Positions 21,231-33,789 of a stretch of DNA of 64,000 nucleotides are shown here, one piece after another. The stretch lies in assembly GCF_026745355.1 (NCBI RefSeq), contig NC_079206.1:45013216-45077215 (forward strand), in the 5' to 3' direction. The number at the start of each line of letters is the position of its first letter. Position 1 is the stretch's first letter. The stretch comes from Beta vulgaris subsp. vulgaris. Lineage: Eukaryota > Streptophyta > Magnoliopsida > Caryophyllales > Amaranthaceae. A program made the position numbers and the translations under genes. The notes beneath the pieces are model-generated. The model saw only the letters and a list, made by a program, of their open reading frames with translations. It had not been told where the DNA came from and searched no databases.

Positions 21231-23398
21231 GAAACAAGAACTTAACTCACCAACATTTGATTATTAAATAGTCTTACCATTTTACGTTGGTTTCTGAAGC
21301 TACAATTCCTTCATCATAAGCATATAGCGAGAGTAACGTTGATTTGTCCATCATCATATGCTTGGAACACTCGTTGTCGAGCTATATCTTACGAGTTGTT
21401 CCCCTCACTAAATATTATTTGTTCCTTTATTTTGGGTTGCCATAAACTAAGAAACATAATCCGTAAACCGAACCCAAAAGGAAATATTTTGTGCATTTGA
21501 ATATTAGTAGGTTAGTCAAAAGAGATAATATAATTTTACAGCGCAAAAAGAATAATCATAAAGTTCCAAAATTAATCTCATGTGAAAAAGGAACTTCTAC
21601 TTTGTTCCTTTGAACCGAAATCGATTTCAAAAGAATTTGAAACTCGTTCCAAATTATGAATTATTCCTGTACCATTTAATCTTAGTCTACCATCGCTTTA
21701 TTCAAATCGATAGTCAATATTTATTGATTTTAAAAAAACAATTTTATGCATTTAATTTAATGAAAATAAAATAAGTAGACAATAGGAACAATTTGCTATT
21801 ATAAGATAATAAATGCACTGAGACTTTAATTACTTAACTCACTTAATCACTTAGTCAGGTACACTTAGAACTTCATTAATTAAGATCCTATATAATAGTT
21901 GGATTAAACGTGAGATTAGATCATAGGATCATGGATTTACACGTTGTTCCTTTCCTTGAGGAACAAGCACATCATGCACCACTTTGTATACGTTCAATTG
22001 AACGTGTTATATCCATTATCTCACCTTCCTAAATTCTAGGAAATTGTTAAGCATGATCTTTTATTATCTTTTCTTATCCCAAATAAGAGTTTAATTTCAA
22101 TTCTTTTTAATAATATCTAAGAAGGTTTATCTTTAAATATAAATGATTTAACTTAGTTAAAATTCTTTTTCTTAAAACCTTCCTAAATTTTAGCCTTAAA
22201 CTTCTATTACCATTAGGACATGAATATAAGTTAATTGTTGCTTCATGCTTAATTACTATGTTCTTATGACTATACTAAAGTTCGTTTGAATCATTTTATT
22301 TGTGCCAATACGTCTGTTCCTTTCAGAGGAACTGATAATCATTTTCTTATTACACCCATAAGTTCCTTTACCAATATTAATTATATCCGTAGACAAACAT
22401 ACAAGATATAATTTTACTTGCACAAAAACTTGAAGAGAAGTTAAATTGAAATAATTCATATATATGTAACAACCATAAAACAACTTCTCTTTCATAACCT
22501 TCTTCAATCATGTATTTATAAGAGATATTAAAAATCAAATTTGATAATTATAATAATTACCAAGATATATAGTATGTAAGATTATTAACCAATTTCCTAA
22601 GAAATATATTTCATCTTTTACATACTTTTTCTAGCTTTTGTAGTCATAGGAACTCATGTCTAGAACTACTTTCTAGAAACAACTAACCTCTACATCAAGA
22701 GATGTCAGTTCCTTCACATTACCTGCAAAATAAGCAAGATCTTGGTTTTTGGTACCCAAATATATGTTGGATCCTTTCTTGTTAGTAGGAGCAACATAAA
22801 ATATCCATATTCATGATGCACGCATATATCTACCACTACTAACAAGGAGCATCATGTACCGACATAAGAAATATTTCAAATATTCATGATGCATAATAAA
22901 ACTATCATTTGGCAAATGAATAATAATATGAGCGTGATATAACATGCCAAAAATAATGGATTGTCCTTAAGATGAGAAACCAAGTTCCAGAGACACAAAT
23001 ATGCATTGTTCCATATAACTTGTTCCTTCAACCATTTCTAGTATATGATTCTTTGATATTTTAAAGAAATTGGAAATCTGAATTTTGTCTTTAGAAAACA
23101 ATGCTAAAGTTATCCTAAATTTCTATAAAAACATCAAAGCCAAATAAAACAATCTTACTAGAAATACTATAAGGAACAAGTTCCAATGTAATATATGCGA
23201 ATAAAGAATATCTCAAGGAAGAGATACTTACATCAAAGGGGTTGTTCATAATCCTTGAGTGACTTTTAATTTGTGTATAAAAAGTTAGCCTTCACTTGTT
23301 CCTTTGAATGACATCGGGTGGAGTTCCTTTCTCGTACGTGTTCTTTCTTCTTGCAGGAACTTAACTCAGCAGGGTTTCCTGCTTATCAATGAGTTCCG
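21010..23398 (-). other. Decayed 5' interior of Copia-1
   Basis: By orientation this should be the leader, gag and protease region. I see no zinc knuckle, protease or other motif, and no long frame on either strand. GTTCC/GGAAC words remain frequent. Confidence 0.5.
21194..21229. repeat. (AT)n microsatellite
   Basis: An uninterrupted AT dinucleotide run of about 36 bases. It is likely to be length-polymorphic. Confidence 0.95.
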
Positions 23399-23410
23399 GC
23401 TCTGATACCA
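23399..23410 (-). other. Primer-binding site of Copia-1
   Basis: GCTCTGATACCA on the + strand is the exact inverse of TGGTATCAGAGC, the complement of the 3' end of initiator-Met tRNA. It is two bases from the LTR and fixes - strand orientation. Confidence 0.92.
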
Positions 23411-23412
23411 AT

Positions 23413-25536
23413 TGTTATTTCACTAGGAACACTACAAGAGGGGGTGAATTGTAGTGTGGAACTTATTGCCCAAATAATGCGGAATTTAAAACATAAGCAA
23501 TAAGGAACTGAAATTGCAAGAGAGATCTTTACGTGGAAACTTCTTGTCTCAATACAAGAAGAAAAACCACGACCTACTCAGGATTTAAACTCTTCACTAT
23601 AATAGGAAATCTCTTATGATTCAACCTATTACATACTCAAGTTCCACTCGGAACTCCAACTCTCTCACACTCTCCACTCTATACTCTAGACTTAACTCTA
23701 AGTCTTTCAAGAGTTCCCACAACTCTTTACCAAAGGTTTACTCAAACCCTTCACCCCTAGATAGACTTCACCCTAAGTCTACGCATACACAACTCGAACT
23801 TACTCAAGTTCCTAACTCGAACTTACTCAAGTTCCTAACTCGAACTTACTCAAGTTCCTAACTCGAACTTGATACAAGAATTCACTCAAACCCTTTACCA
23901 AGTTCCCATTACAAGAGTTCACTCAAACCCTTTAACCCCAAACACAAATACAGACGCTTGATAATTTGGTTCAACTCTAGTATATAGAAACTGAATAACT
24001 GTAAAGGAACATGGCGCTCGTAGGAACTTGAAACTCAAAGGAACTGACTCAATCAAGGAATATATTATATATTTCTTTTGCCAACGCTATTCCTTAAGCC
24101 AAACTTATGGAATGACATAAGTCTAACACTATGGAAAGACACCAGTCAGACAATTAGAAACTCAATTGAACTGGTATATTTATAGCAGTCTTTTAGAATG
24201 AACGTGGGATGAATCATGTGTTAGTGGTTAAACCATTATCCCATGATGTTCCTTCCCTTAAGGAACACGTTCCTTAACACATCCCATGATCTCCATGATC
24301 ACTGTTTAAACGTGGGAGAGAATTAAGTTACTGCTTCCTAAATTTTAGCAACCACTTTGAGCATTAATTTGAAAATCTGATTTAATTAAAAACATATTAA
24401 TTATTAAATATGAAATTAAATTATTTTAATAAAAATATTATCTTTAAATTTCTTCCATAAAAAACTAATAATATTTTTATTATCTTTTTAAAAATAAAAT
24501 CTTTTCCTTAAAAAGATTTTCCATAAAATCAGATTTTTCCTTAAACAAAACGGTTACCTATAATCTAGGCATATTTTACTCAACTGACATAACTGTACCG
24601 TTGTAATGCTCCATCCTAAGTCTAGTTCCTTTTAATAGTTAGTCCCTTTAACTTAGATTAATAGACTACCACGTCTGTTCCTTTAGAGAGGAACAGACAG
24701 ACAATTTCTTTAACAATACTCATTATACGTATTATAAATCTAGCCTTTTTATATTCCAAAAACTAAAAAGACAAAGTTAAATTAAAATCAGATTCCTAAA
24801 AGAAACCGATTTTATTAAACCTGTTTTATTTAAAACTTATCTTTTATTTTAAAACTAAAACTTATCTTTTATTTTAAAACTAAAACTTATCCTAAAACAA
24901 CTAACGCATATTATTTATAAATATTTAACCACGTAGAGATTTATTAAGAAATAAACTCTAAATAAATTCTTATAGATTAAGATAATAATATGCATCAGAT
25001 TTATTGACTCTTAAATACTTTTGACTCTAAGTTCCATGAGTTCCTTTGACCTTACGAGTTCCTTTAGACCTTGTTCCTTTACCTTTCACGTTTCCATATA
25101 CTTACATGAATCCTAGAAAATAAACTCAAATTTTCTGCCTTCATGCTCCATGCTGCTCCAACTCAAGAACCGCATGTTGATAGCTCCACCTTTGGAACTT
25201 CAGTGTGCTAGTTCTTTTAAGAAACTTCGCACTCATAGTTCATCCTTAGGAACTTCTTGTTTCAACTCTGAAACGTTATATTGCAGCTCCCACTCGGGAA
25301 CTGCTCCAGAACTTCATATTCAATGTTCCTCATAGGATGTACCTAGGAACCGCTCTATTTGTGTTCCTTATAGGAACTCTTTTAGGAACTTCACTTGTTG
25401 GAAAACCTTCATGATGTGATATATTCAACCTTTGATGACTTGTTTCATGTTAATGTAATATGCACATCTCAAACACACATGTTAGTTAGATAATCATCAT
25501 TTGTTTACAATCATCAAAATAGTACATGACTCAACA
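23413..25536 (-). repeat. 5' LTR of Copia-1
   Basis: Matches 11788-13913 closely. It has three rather than four copies of the 23-bp unit near 23796-23870. It also has an extra tandem copy of about 28 bases near 24835-24895 (AACTTATCTTTTATTTTAAA repeated). The promoter of the element should lie here on the - strand. Confidence 0.93.
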
Positions 25537-25624
25537 GGTATCACACGGGCGATAATGCCTGGGTAATTCTCTAAGTTTCGTATTATAATGGTATTTCTGA
25601 AAAGAGAGAATTATCGGGGTTACA
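25537..25624 (+). repeat. 3' LTR of Gypsy-1, final part
   Basis: After the duplicated GGTAT the sequence resumes CACACGGGCGATAATGCC and runs to ...ATCGGGGTTACA, the end of the Gypsy-1 LTR. The final GTGTTACA of the 5' LTR is shortened by two bases here. Confidence 0.9.
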
Positions 25625-25969
25625 GTTTTAATAACGTTTCCTGATTATTTGAGTGATTTGCGTGATTTTCATTACGTGATGTTCTCAATTGTATGAGTGA
25701 TTTGTAAAGTTTCTTCTTTTAAGTGATTTGTGAGTGAGTGTTGTAAATTAATTTGCGGTAGTTTTCTTTGAGTTTCGATTTTGATTTTGACATTCCTTTT
25801 GTAATTTAGAAAGGGAAGGAGGTCAAAATAGGCATTTCAAAAGAGGACACCGTAGCTCCCCTTTCTCTTATATAATAGAGATTATATGCCCTTTTTGTTT
25901 TTTTTCTTCCTATTTTAACTGTTCCTATTTCTCAATATACTTCTTTAGTTTTAAATATAGTTCATTATA
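25625..25969. other. Flanking spacer right of Gypsy-1
   Basis: AT-rich, with GTGATTTG repeated several times between 25645 and 25735. No gene or element seen. Confidence 0.5.
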
Positions 25970-26210
25970 CTACCTCTGTTTTTATTTAGTTGCAACATTC
26001 ACCTTTTTGCACAAACTTTGAGAAATGAGAAAAAAGAGTATAATTAACCCACTTGCCCCTGCTACTAGTACTGTAATTAAATGGGGAAAGAGAGATTTAA
26101 GGGTAATATAGTCAAATTATCCCAAAAGCTTTCCTAACAAGGGAAATGTTGCAACTAATAAAAAACACCTAAAAGTATAAATTGTTGCAACTAAATAAAA
26201 ACAGAGGTAG
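25970..26210. mobile_element. Stowaway-type MITE
   Basis: A 241-bp element with near-perfect terminal inverted repeats starting CTACCTCTGTTTTTATTTAG and TA on both sides (25968-25969 and 26211-26212). TA target choice and the CTMCCTC-type start fit Tc1/mariner-derived Stowaway MITEs. It codes for nothing. Confidence 0.92.
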
Positions 26211-26212
26211 TA

Positions 26213-27651
26213 TGTAAATAAAAATTATAACGATTGAATATTAGTAAACTACTTATTACGGCAAATCAACCAAGACCCCACGTGACTACATTTTTTAATA
26301 AATATCGAAAATAATTTAGAAAATTCTCTCTAATTATAATTTATAAGTATTGTCAAGATTCCAATTAGGAAGCAAAAAAAACATAAAGAGTACTTTCCTT
26401 CCTATTTACTTGATTTTAAATTACCCCCTTAGTAAATCAACTATTCATACCAAAAAAAGATGAAAGAAAATCAAACTCAAATATAGCATAAAAAAATTAA
26501 CAAAGAAAATTATCAATCAAATATTTGATCAATCAATACACAATCAAGTAGTAAACCAAAAAGGAAAATACAATCAATCAACAAAGGGGGATGATTTAAT
26601 TAAAAAAAAATACTGTGTTGATAAAAATATAAGAAATACTTAATAAATCTGCATAACATTCTTTTGTCGCTCATCAGTTTTAATTTTAAAAATCTTAGAG
26701 AAAGTATAAATAAAATAGATAATAAAAGACGAGTTTGGTTAAGTGATATATGCTTAATCAACAAAATTAACTACCCCAAAAAACATGTCTAATGTTCAAA
26801 TTTTACCTTTGTTTATGCCCAAAAAAGTTATAAATTATGTTCAAAAAAAGTGAGGCACGCATCGCTTGCATGAATTGATAGTATACAATAATGTATGTAC
26901 ATTTATCAACTCACTACCCTAATTTAGGGATTGATTTATCTACTGCTGCAAGTTTACATGATATATATACGGGATTGAGAGAGAAAGAGAGAGAGTCCAC
27001 TCGAAAACATTTTGGTGCTTCAAGTTTTTTTATTTTATCAAAATAATATATCAACACCATCACAAGTATTGGCCATCCATCCTGAGCCACATTTAGACAC
27101 TATGTGCAAGTTCATGTGTTGCGCCAATTGCCACTATTAAACTATATATCCACATCTTCCATCCAAGTTGTTCATGACACTTGCAATCAACAATATGTCG
27201 AAATATACAAAAAAAAAAGAGAGAGATGTTCTTTACATCATTCTTTTTCCAATATCTCTTAAGGGTAAAAAGAAAGAAAATAAAGAAAGCTGAGAACTTA
27301 GAATCAAAATTTTAATGCTCATGAATTAGATCTACAACACCAATTGGCAAAGCTGGTTCATATGGCACAAAACCTCGGCCACCAAAAACGGGTCTCATAA
27401 ATTTCGTTGCTTTAAGTTTACATAGGTATTGTACTATTGTGTTGTTATCTTGTATCCCTATAAAAGTTGTATATAAATGTCATGCATTCTTCTAATTATA
27501 AATATTATATCTTTCCCTAGAATTCTTATTGCAGTGTTTCTTCTCCACGTTTTAGTCTTATGATTTCTATCCACTTTGTTCATACAAGGTAATAATTGTA
27601 TTCTATTTCATGTATACGAACAATGGTAGAGATGCATTGTTTATTAGTTTG
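26213..27651. other. AT-rich spacer
   Basis: No supportable gene. There is a purine-rich GA microsatellite near 26968-26995 and scattered A-runs. The region may be old degenerate repeat DNA. Confidence 0.5.
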
Positions 27652-27653
27652 TA

Positions 27654-27971
27654 CTCCCTCCGTTTCCTAAAGATCTTCCCTCTTTCCATTTAAGGGTGTT
27701 CCCAAAAGATCTTCCCTCTTTTGCTTGATTTCTTATTTGGCAAAACAAATTTCCCTATTTACCCTCTCATGTCACTATCATATGGTCCACCATTACATTA
27801 TTATTTCAATTTTACTCCCTTTCTCTCTCCTACTTTAACCCCTTTTTATTTGTTTATTTATCTTAACCCCTTTCTCTCTCCTACTTTACTCACACCATGC
27901 CCCATACAACTTGATTTTCCTTGATATCTGTAGGAACAGTAAGTGGGAAGATCTTTAGGAAACGGAGGGAG
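27654..27971. mobile_element. Stowaway-type MITE
   Basis: A 318-bp element whose ends CTCCCTCCGTTTCCTAAAGA are inverted copies of each other, flanked by TA (27652-27653 and 27972-27973). The CTCCCTCCGT start is the classic Stowaway terminus. Internal direct copies of AAAGATCTTCCCTC lie near the left end. Open frames in it are chance. Confidence 0.93.
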
Positions 27972-27973
27972 TA

Positions 27974-28255
27974 GATTTGATTGTTGATAGATGGGTATTC
28001 TATTAAAGAATTTTGAGTACCTTAAAGAGGGTCTGATTTTCTCCTCCAAAGTCTTGCTACACACCCACGGTTAATGCCACAATTCATATGATACTATTGA
28101 TATTTTCGGTCGTCATCATCACTACTATGATCAATAGAATATCTTTTATCTTGATGAAAATATCAAACTCATGCCATGAGCGATTATTGAAGATCAAAAT
28201 ATCTTTAACTTTCCAAGTTATTGATCTTGAAATTTTAACCTTGAATGTCGACCCA
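27974..28255. other. Spacer between MITE and LINE tail
   Basis: No feature seen. The poly-A tail of the LINE on the - strand starts next to it. Confidence 0.5.
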
Positions 28256-28271
28256 TTTTTTTTTTTTTTTT
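28256..28271 (-). other. Poly-A tail of the LINE
   Basis: Sixteen T on the + strand mark the 3' A-tail of the - strand LINE, as expected from target-primed reverse transcription. Confidence 0.8.
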
Positions 28272-28626
28272 ATAATTAAAATTCCATTTCATTAACTCCA
28301 ATGGGGAAGAGATAGAAAGCCTCTACTAATGACAGGATATTACTTCAACTAAGAAGGAAACTTTCATAGTGCTTGACACACCCTGTGAAGAGGAGGCCTT
28401 CACACTCAATCCATATTACATCCTAAAATCGAGATACAATCAAATTAAAACTAGCTTACCGAGGTCAGCGTCTTTCACAAAAAAAATCTTCGCATGGCTA
28501 GATTTGAATACTACAGAACATTCATGAAAAAAAGACACACCATCTATGCTGAATTCCCATCATATGATAACATACTCAACGACTTGAGATGTTGATGGAT
28601 GAGATGAATTTTGGGCCTTCAGTGAG

Positions 28627-29046
28627 TTATAACCATGCAATGAATTCCGAATGGCGGTGGAGACCTTGCTTGGCAAGGGAGTCGGCCACGAAATTTGTGG
28701 TTCGACTTTTGTGAGAGATCAAGATGTTCAGGCTTATTTTGCACTCATTTATAATGAAATTGAGGTGATAGTTCAGATTCCATGCGCCATCTGAAGCACT
28801 ATTACACCATGACACCACGTTTAAAGAGTCTGATTCGAGAATTATTTTGCAGTTTTTGGAGGTATCACTTGAGAGAGAGATTGCAATTGCATGTTGTATT
28901 GCTAATACCTCCACGCAGTTAATCTCCATGAATGCTATAGGTGAAGAGAAGAGGCAAATGAAGTTGCCCAAGTGATTGCGCAATACCCCTCCTATTGCGG
29001 AGCATGAATCTGGATTATGAACAGATGCATCCATGTTCCACTTCAC
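28627..29046 (-). pseudogene. LINE RNase H domain
   Basis: A 139-codon open frame. It starts MKWNMDASVHNPDS, the place of the first catalytic Asp (family form NVDGS/NTDGA). It then shows IGGVLRNHLGNFI, CVEVLAIQHAI (catalytic Glu), IILESDSLNVVSW (second Asp) and SRTTNFVADSLAKQG (last Asp). The order matches the RVT_3-type RNase H at the C-terminus of plant LINE ORF2 and of related host proteins. Position downstream of the RT and zinc regions assigns it to the LINE. It is cut off from them by a solo LTR. Confidence 0.85.
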
Positions 29047-29530
29047 ACAGTTAACTTCAGGAGGAGACCATACCTAAGTGGGAATAAAAGTAGCGAGGGA
29101 TTGCGGTTGACTCGATTTGCCATTCCACACTAGGCATGTCGGATTACGCTAAATGTTGACGAGAATAGGGGAATTCATCATTCCATCCCGAGATCTACCA
29201 ACTTAATCTGAGCAATATTAGGTCTTGGAGATTTTTAACGGATGTACTTGAGGAGCCAAAGATTCTAAGATTTCTTTCCGTCCACAATGTCTATATTATG
29301 ATAAAATAAGAGGCAGCCTAAACCTTTTTGAAAAAAGGAAATTTTTTTTGGGCTACACCACTGTACGGGTGCTTCTCTGAGGCTTTTTGGAAAGACCCAC
29401 TTTGTATGCCACAAATTCAGCCACCAAGCACGTAACTTTTGAGAGAATATGCAGTGAAGGAAGAGATCACTTGATTCCTGACTTGTTGAACATAGGAGGC
29501 AGAGAGATCTTCTTCACTTGAGATTATACT
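29047..29530 (-). pseudogene. LINE linker between zinc region and RNase H
   Basis: Decayed coding DNA. Fragments such as SSDLFLHCIFSQKLRAWW (near 29400-29470, - strand) match the C-terminal end of the zf-RVT region of plant LINEs. Frames are broken. It ends at ATACT, the target site of the solo LTR. Confidence 0.65.
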
Positions 29531-31251
29531 TGTAACACCCCCAAATTACTCACTTTTAAATAAATAATTTAATAAATAAATATTTGAGTAATTTAGGAGT
29601 ATTACCGCCAAGTGACTACCACGCTTTCGGCAACCAACTACTAACTAACCAAAATAACTTGCAGCGGAAGACTTTAACCAAAAATAATAATACTTCTTTA
29701 TTAATAAAAGTAAATATTGTCTCAAAACTCAAAATAAATGAAACATTCTAATCTAGGTGAAGATCCCCTTCCTAGTATGCTCCCATGCACATCCAAAATT
29801 CACCTGCAAATTTGCTTACCAAAAAGGTAAACAGGGCAAAGCCAAATAGGAAAAAAGAAACACGCTTCAGTATAAAACTGAGTATGAAATATACTAAATA
29901 AGTAACACACTTGTTAGTTCGTCATAATTTTTCATTTCGGAAATTCCATAACACAAAAATTCAAGAATAACTCTTTAAGAATAAACTATTTTCAAACACT
30001 TAATAATAATTCAAGAATAACATTTTAAGAACAAACTCTTACCAAACACTTGAATAATAATTCAAGAACAACAAGAACAAACTCTTTCCAAACACTTGAA
30101 TAGTAATTCAAGAATAACCTTTTTAAGAATAAACTCTTTCCAAACAACTTGGATTAAAAATAATCCTGAAAACAATTCCTCTTCTTATCTCCCCTTCTAT
30201 TTTGCTAAGTGTGCATACAAGTGGACTTTGAATCTCTTGATATTAATCAAGCGGAAATAATAATAATATGACTTGTAAGTCATGAATAAACCTCCTTTTC
30301 TCATAAACAACTTTTTGAACATTCAAAGTTCATAAAAACCAATCAACCTTTCCTTGTAAAAATAATTTAATTTTCCAAAAAGGATAACAAAACTTCTATA
30401 TAAAATGATTGATAATATCATTCCTTCTTTTCACTTTCAAGAGTGAATAATAAAACATTGTAACCATTTTAAACCAGATTTCTAAACCAATCCAACCAAT
30501 AAAATCAATAAACAACTTTATCATATAAACCACATTTTAAAAGATCTAGCTACATAACGTACCTTGATCTTGCACAAAAAGTATACTAGTATCTCCACTT
30601 AGTCTTAATCTTGAACGATCTCCTAACAAACCAATAATAAAAATCTAATAAGTAACTTATCACATGAACTTAATCATGAATGTAAACATGAATAACCTAT
30701 CATGAGCATAATATTTTTGAGTAAGAAACATGGAAAATCTTTTTCTTTTCTTAACCCAAAGAGAATTAGAACTTGAATAAGAAATATAAAACTAGAATAG
30801 ATAAGAAGAGAAAGAAGAACCTTGAAGTATGGATTCTCCAAAGTTTTTGTGTGGAAAAGATGGCTAAAGGTGTGGGTATTTATAGGAGTAGAATAGGTAG
30901 AGTACTTAATTTTGAAAATTAAAGAGTTTGTAACCTTCACCATAAATTAGGAGATTAAACCAAGATTTGTAACCTTCATCATAAATTTGGAAAACAAAAC
31001 TCCCCCATTTACTTCACAATCCCGTCAAAAATAATGGCCTAATTTTTTTTTTTTTTTTTTTTTTTGGTTTTTTGAATAATTTTGACTAGGATTCAAAACC
31101 AAAAGTTTAACAAATCCAATTTTGGCGCCATCTTCCGCCAAAATAATTTAAAACGAGTGAAATTGCTAAAATACCCTTTGCTTAAAATATTTATTTTAGA
31201 AAATAAATATTTTAATTAATAAATAAATACTTGAAAATATGGGGTATTACA
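29531..31251 (-). repeat. Solo LTR inserted in the LINE
   Basis: It runs TGTAACACCCCC ... GGGGTATTACA with ATACT on both sides (29526-29530 and 31252-31256). No internal region exists, so it is a solo LTR left by LTR-LTR recombination. Read on the - strand it begins TGTAATACCCC and ends GGGGGTGTTACA, like the Tekay-type LTRs in this window. It shares GCAGCGGAA near its 3' end with them. A TATA-like TATAAATACC (- strand) lies near 30876-30885, followed by a leader. Confidence 0.93.
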
Positions 31252-31256
31252 ATACT

Positions 31257-31535
31257 GATGAAAGCCAGTTTATGACGGGTATTTATCTTCCCAAGTAATG
31301 CAGTCCATACAAAAACTTCAATGCGATGTGGAATGACCCCCTTCCACAATCCTTTAACTGCATCGTGATGAAAAGGTGTACTGAGTTTGTTGAGTTCAAA
31401 GGTGCAGGATTTGGTGGTGAAGTAGCCCGACTTGTCAAAGGCCCAAAAAAGTTTGTCTCCTAATTCGTGGGCAGGGCACACTTGTTTTGATACTAAGTCG
31501 AGGTTCAGTTTTTCGGCCAAGTCTTGAGGCCTCAT
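31257..31535 (-). pseudogene. LINE zf-RVT region
   Basis: The frame reads LFWAFDKSGYFTTKSCTFEL and WKGVIPHRIEVFVWTALLGK, the typical zf-RVT (reverse transcriptase zinc-binding) phrase of plant LINEs, and runs into the solo LTR. It is part of ORF2. Confidence 0.82.
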
Positions 31536-31599
31536 TGCTCTTCTTCATTCGAAGCTCCATATCCAGTTATACCCTTCAAAAACCTTGGGACTCCAAAAA

Positions 31600-33260
31600 T
31601 GCATTTTGATTGATCGCTATTAAGAATAGCCTCAGAAACATCTTTTTTAATGGCATAAAATCTAGCCAAGGATCGTGCCAAAGAATGAACTTTTTCCATC
31701 ACCAATGTTTTTTCGAATCCCCTTGATTAGGAGAGATTTCGATCATGCATTGTTAAAAATCGCAGCACATATATGTTTCCAAGGTCCACCAAAGGATGGA
31801 GGTCAAAGATCCGAGATAGAAAAGGACTCACCATATTTGTATTTGTCTTGAATCACTTTGCACCACATTGGAGAGGGGTCATGAGATAACCTACATATCC
31901 ACTTAAAAAGCATTGTTAGGTTTTTGTGGATGATGTTGCTAATGCTCAAACCTCCTAGAGTTTTCGGAAGTTGAATGATGTCCCATGAGACAAGAGGAAT
32001 GCCCATGCTTCCACTCCATAGAAAGAGTCGGTTATTTTGTTGAGTTTTTCCACAACTCCTTTAGGAATTGGAAATAGAGACATGAAGTATCGTGGAAAAT
32101 TTGAGAGAGAAAAATTGATTAAAGTTAATATTCCTCCTATTGGAAGCATTTTTCTTTCCAAGTGGTAAGTTTCTTTGACAATTTGTCTATGATAGGATCC
32201 CATGCTTGAATTCTTGTGAGATTTCCACCGATCGGTAAACCAAGATAAGTGAAAGGAATAGACCCCGATTAGCATAAGTGAAAATTTGTGGCACATTGAA
32301 GCCACTCATTTGATGTGTTGATCCCCATTAACGAGCTTTTGTGATAGTTTACTTCTAAGCCCGAAGCAAGATGGAAGAGTATTAGAGCCTTTTTTATGTT
32401 CTTGAGAGATTCTATATTCGCATCACAAAAAATGAGAGTATCGTCGGCATATTTTAAATGCGTTATTTTTAAGCCATTCTTGCAAGTTTCAATCCCTTGC
32501 CACAAATTTAGGTTTGTAGCCTTCTTTATCATTTGATGAAGTGCCTCTACAATTAGCACAAATAAAAAAGGTGATAGAGGATCACCTTGACGAAGCCTCT
32601 TTAAAGCTTGAATTGAAGGCTTAGGGAGCCATTGATTAGTATTGAAGCAGAAGCCGTTGTCATGCAAGCCATGATCCACTCACACCAGTGAGCGGGGAAC
32701 TTCATTTTTTTCAAGAATCCACTGAAGAAAGTTCCAAGACACATTGTCATATGCCTTGTGAAAGTCTAATTTGAGCAACGCTGCTTCAATGCCTCTTCTT
32801 TTGCATGATTCAATTACCTCACCTGCTACCAGGGCTCTATCTAAGATTTGTCTCCCTTCAATATATGATGATTAAAGAACACCAATAAGAGAACCCATCA
32901 CTTTTTGAAGTCTTCTTGCCATTAACTTGGCTATTATTTTGTAAATGCACCCAACCATGGAAAATGGGCGATAATCCTTGAAGCTTGAAGGATTTGTAAT
33001 TTTTGGAATGAGCGCTATATACATCGTGTTAGAGCCGCGGGGAAGACAAGATGTGGCCCATAATTCTTGAACAATCTCGTACATATCACTTTTGATGATG
33101 TTCCAAGCGTTTTTTACGAATTTGAAGTTGAACCCGTCTGGCCCCGGGGCCTTGTCCGAGTCACACGAAGCCATTGCTTCATCAATCTCTTCGTTGGTGA
33201 ATGGTTCTGTGAGGAAACTTGCCTGCGCTTGAGATATGTGATTAAAGTCAAGATTATATA
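31600..33260 (-). pseudogene. LINE reverse transcriptase, decayed
   Basis: RT blocks in order on the - strand: DKAPGPDGFNFKF and PKITNPSSFKDYRPFSMVG (32872-33174), LLKLDFHKAYD (about 32740-32790, motif A), QGDPLSPFLFVLIVEAL (about 32560-32610, motif B) and LKYADDTLIF (about 32430-32460, motif C with YADD). A thumb-like region follows to about 31600 in broken frames. This enzyme would copy LINE RNA at the target nick. The catalytic YADD is preserved but several stops break the frame. Confidence 0.92.
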
Positions 33261-33789
33261 AGGTGGGCCTGATTGGGAATTCTTATCTAAAGATTTTTTT
33301 TAAAGAATTTCGATGCTTCTAGTTTTATTTGGGCTGGATCATTGACTGTTTCTCCACCAATATCAATGCTTGCAATTGAATTCTTCCTCTTCTTATTAGA
33401 TGCAACATCGTGGAAGAACCTTGTGTTTGGTCTCCCTCATTGAGCCATAAGACTCGAGAATCTTGGGTCCAATACAACTTTTTCCTTTTAACCCACATCC
33501 ACAGATCAGTTTGGGCCTTTTTTCGAAGCTCTAATTCACTCGGACTGAGATCTCTTTGATTGCTTAGGTTATCAAATCGTTGGATTGGGTCTTTTAGCTA
33601 TTTAATGTTTGAGTCAATATTACCAAACTCATTATGATTCCACGTTTTTAGGCTCCCTTTAACCTTCTTCAGTATGTCGACCATGGACTGATTTGAGGTG
33701 TTGCTCCAAGATTCTTTCATAATTCTCATGCAACTTGGATCAGTAAGCCAATAATTGGGAAATTTGAATGGTTTTGGTCCCCAGTTTCT
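33261..33789 (-). pseudogene. LINE region between endonuclease and RT
   Basis: By position this is the linker of ORF2. Frames are broken and I see no block worth naming. It continues the LINE without interruption. Confidence 0.55.

Larger units (their letters stand above)
11788..25536 (-). mobile_element. Copia-1, SIRE-like LTR retrotransposon inserted in Gypsy-1 LTR
   Basis: Both flanks carry GGTAT (11783-11787 and 25537-25541). The element starts TGTTATTTC and ends GACTCAACA on the + strand. The tRNA-iMet primer site in inverse (23399-23410) is next to the right LTR, and an inverse polypurine tract (13914-13927) is next to the left LTR, so it reads on the - strand. Total length 13.7 kb, including a 3.8 kb CACTA element at 17227-21006. 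The interior has no long reading frame, only relics of Copia reverse transcriptase. SIRE-like assignment rests on the PPT context (GTCATCATCAAAAAGGGGG) and LTR end. Confidence 0.92.

Noticed and set aside
25840..25890. TATATAATAGAGATTATAT near 25878 as a Helitron end
   Set aside because: No CTAG/CTRR terminus with hairpin and no matching 5' end could be shown.
30674..30943. 89-codon frame on the - strand
   Set aside because: Lies over the TATA/leader region of the solo LTR in the LINE.
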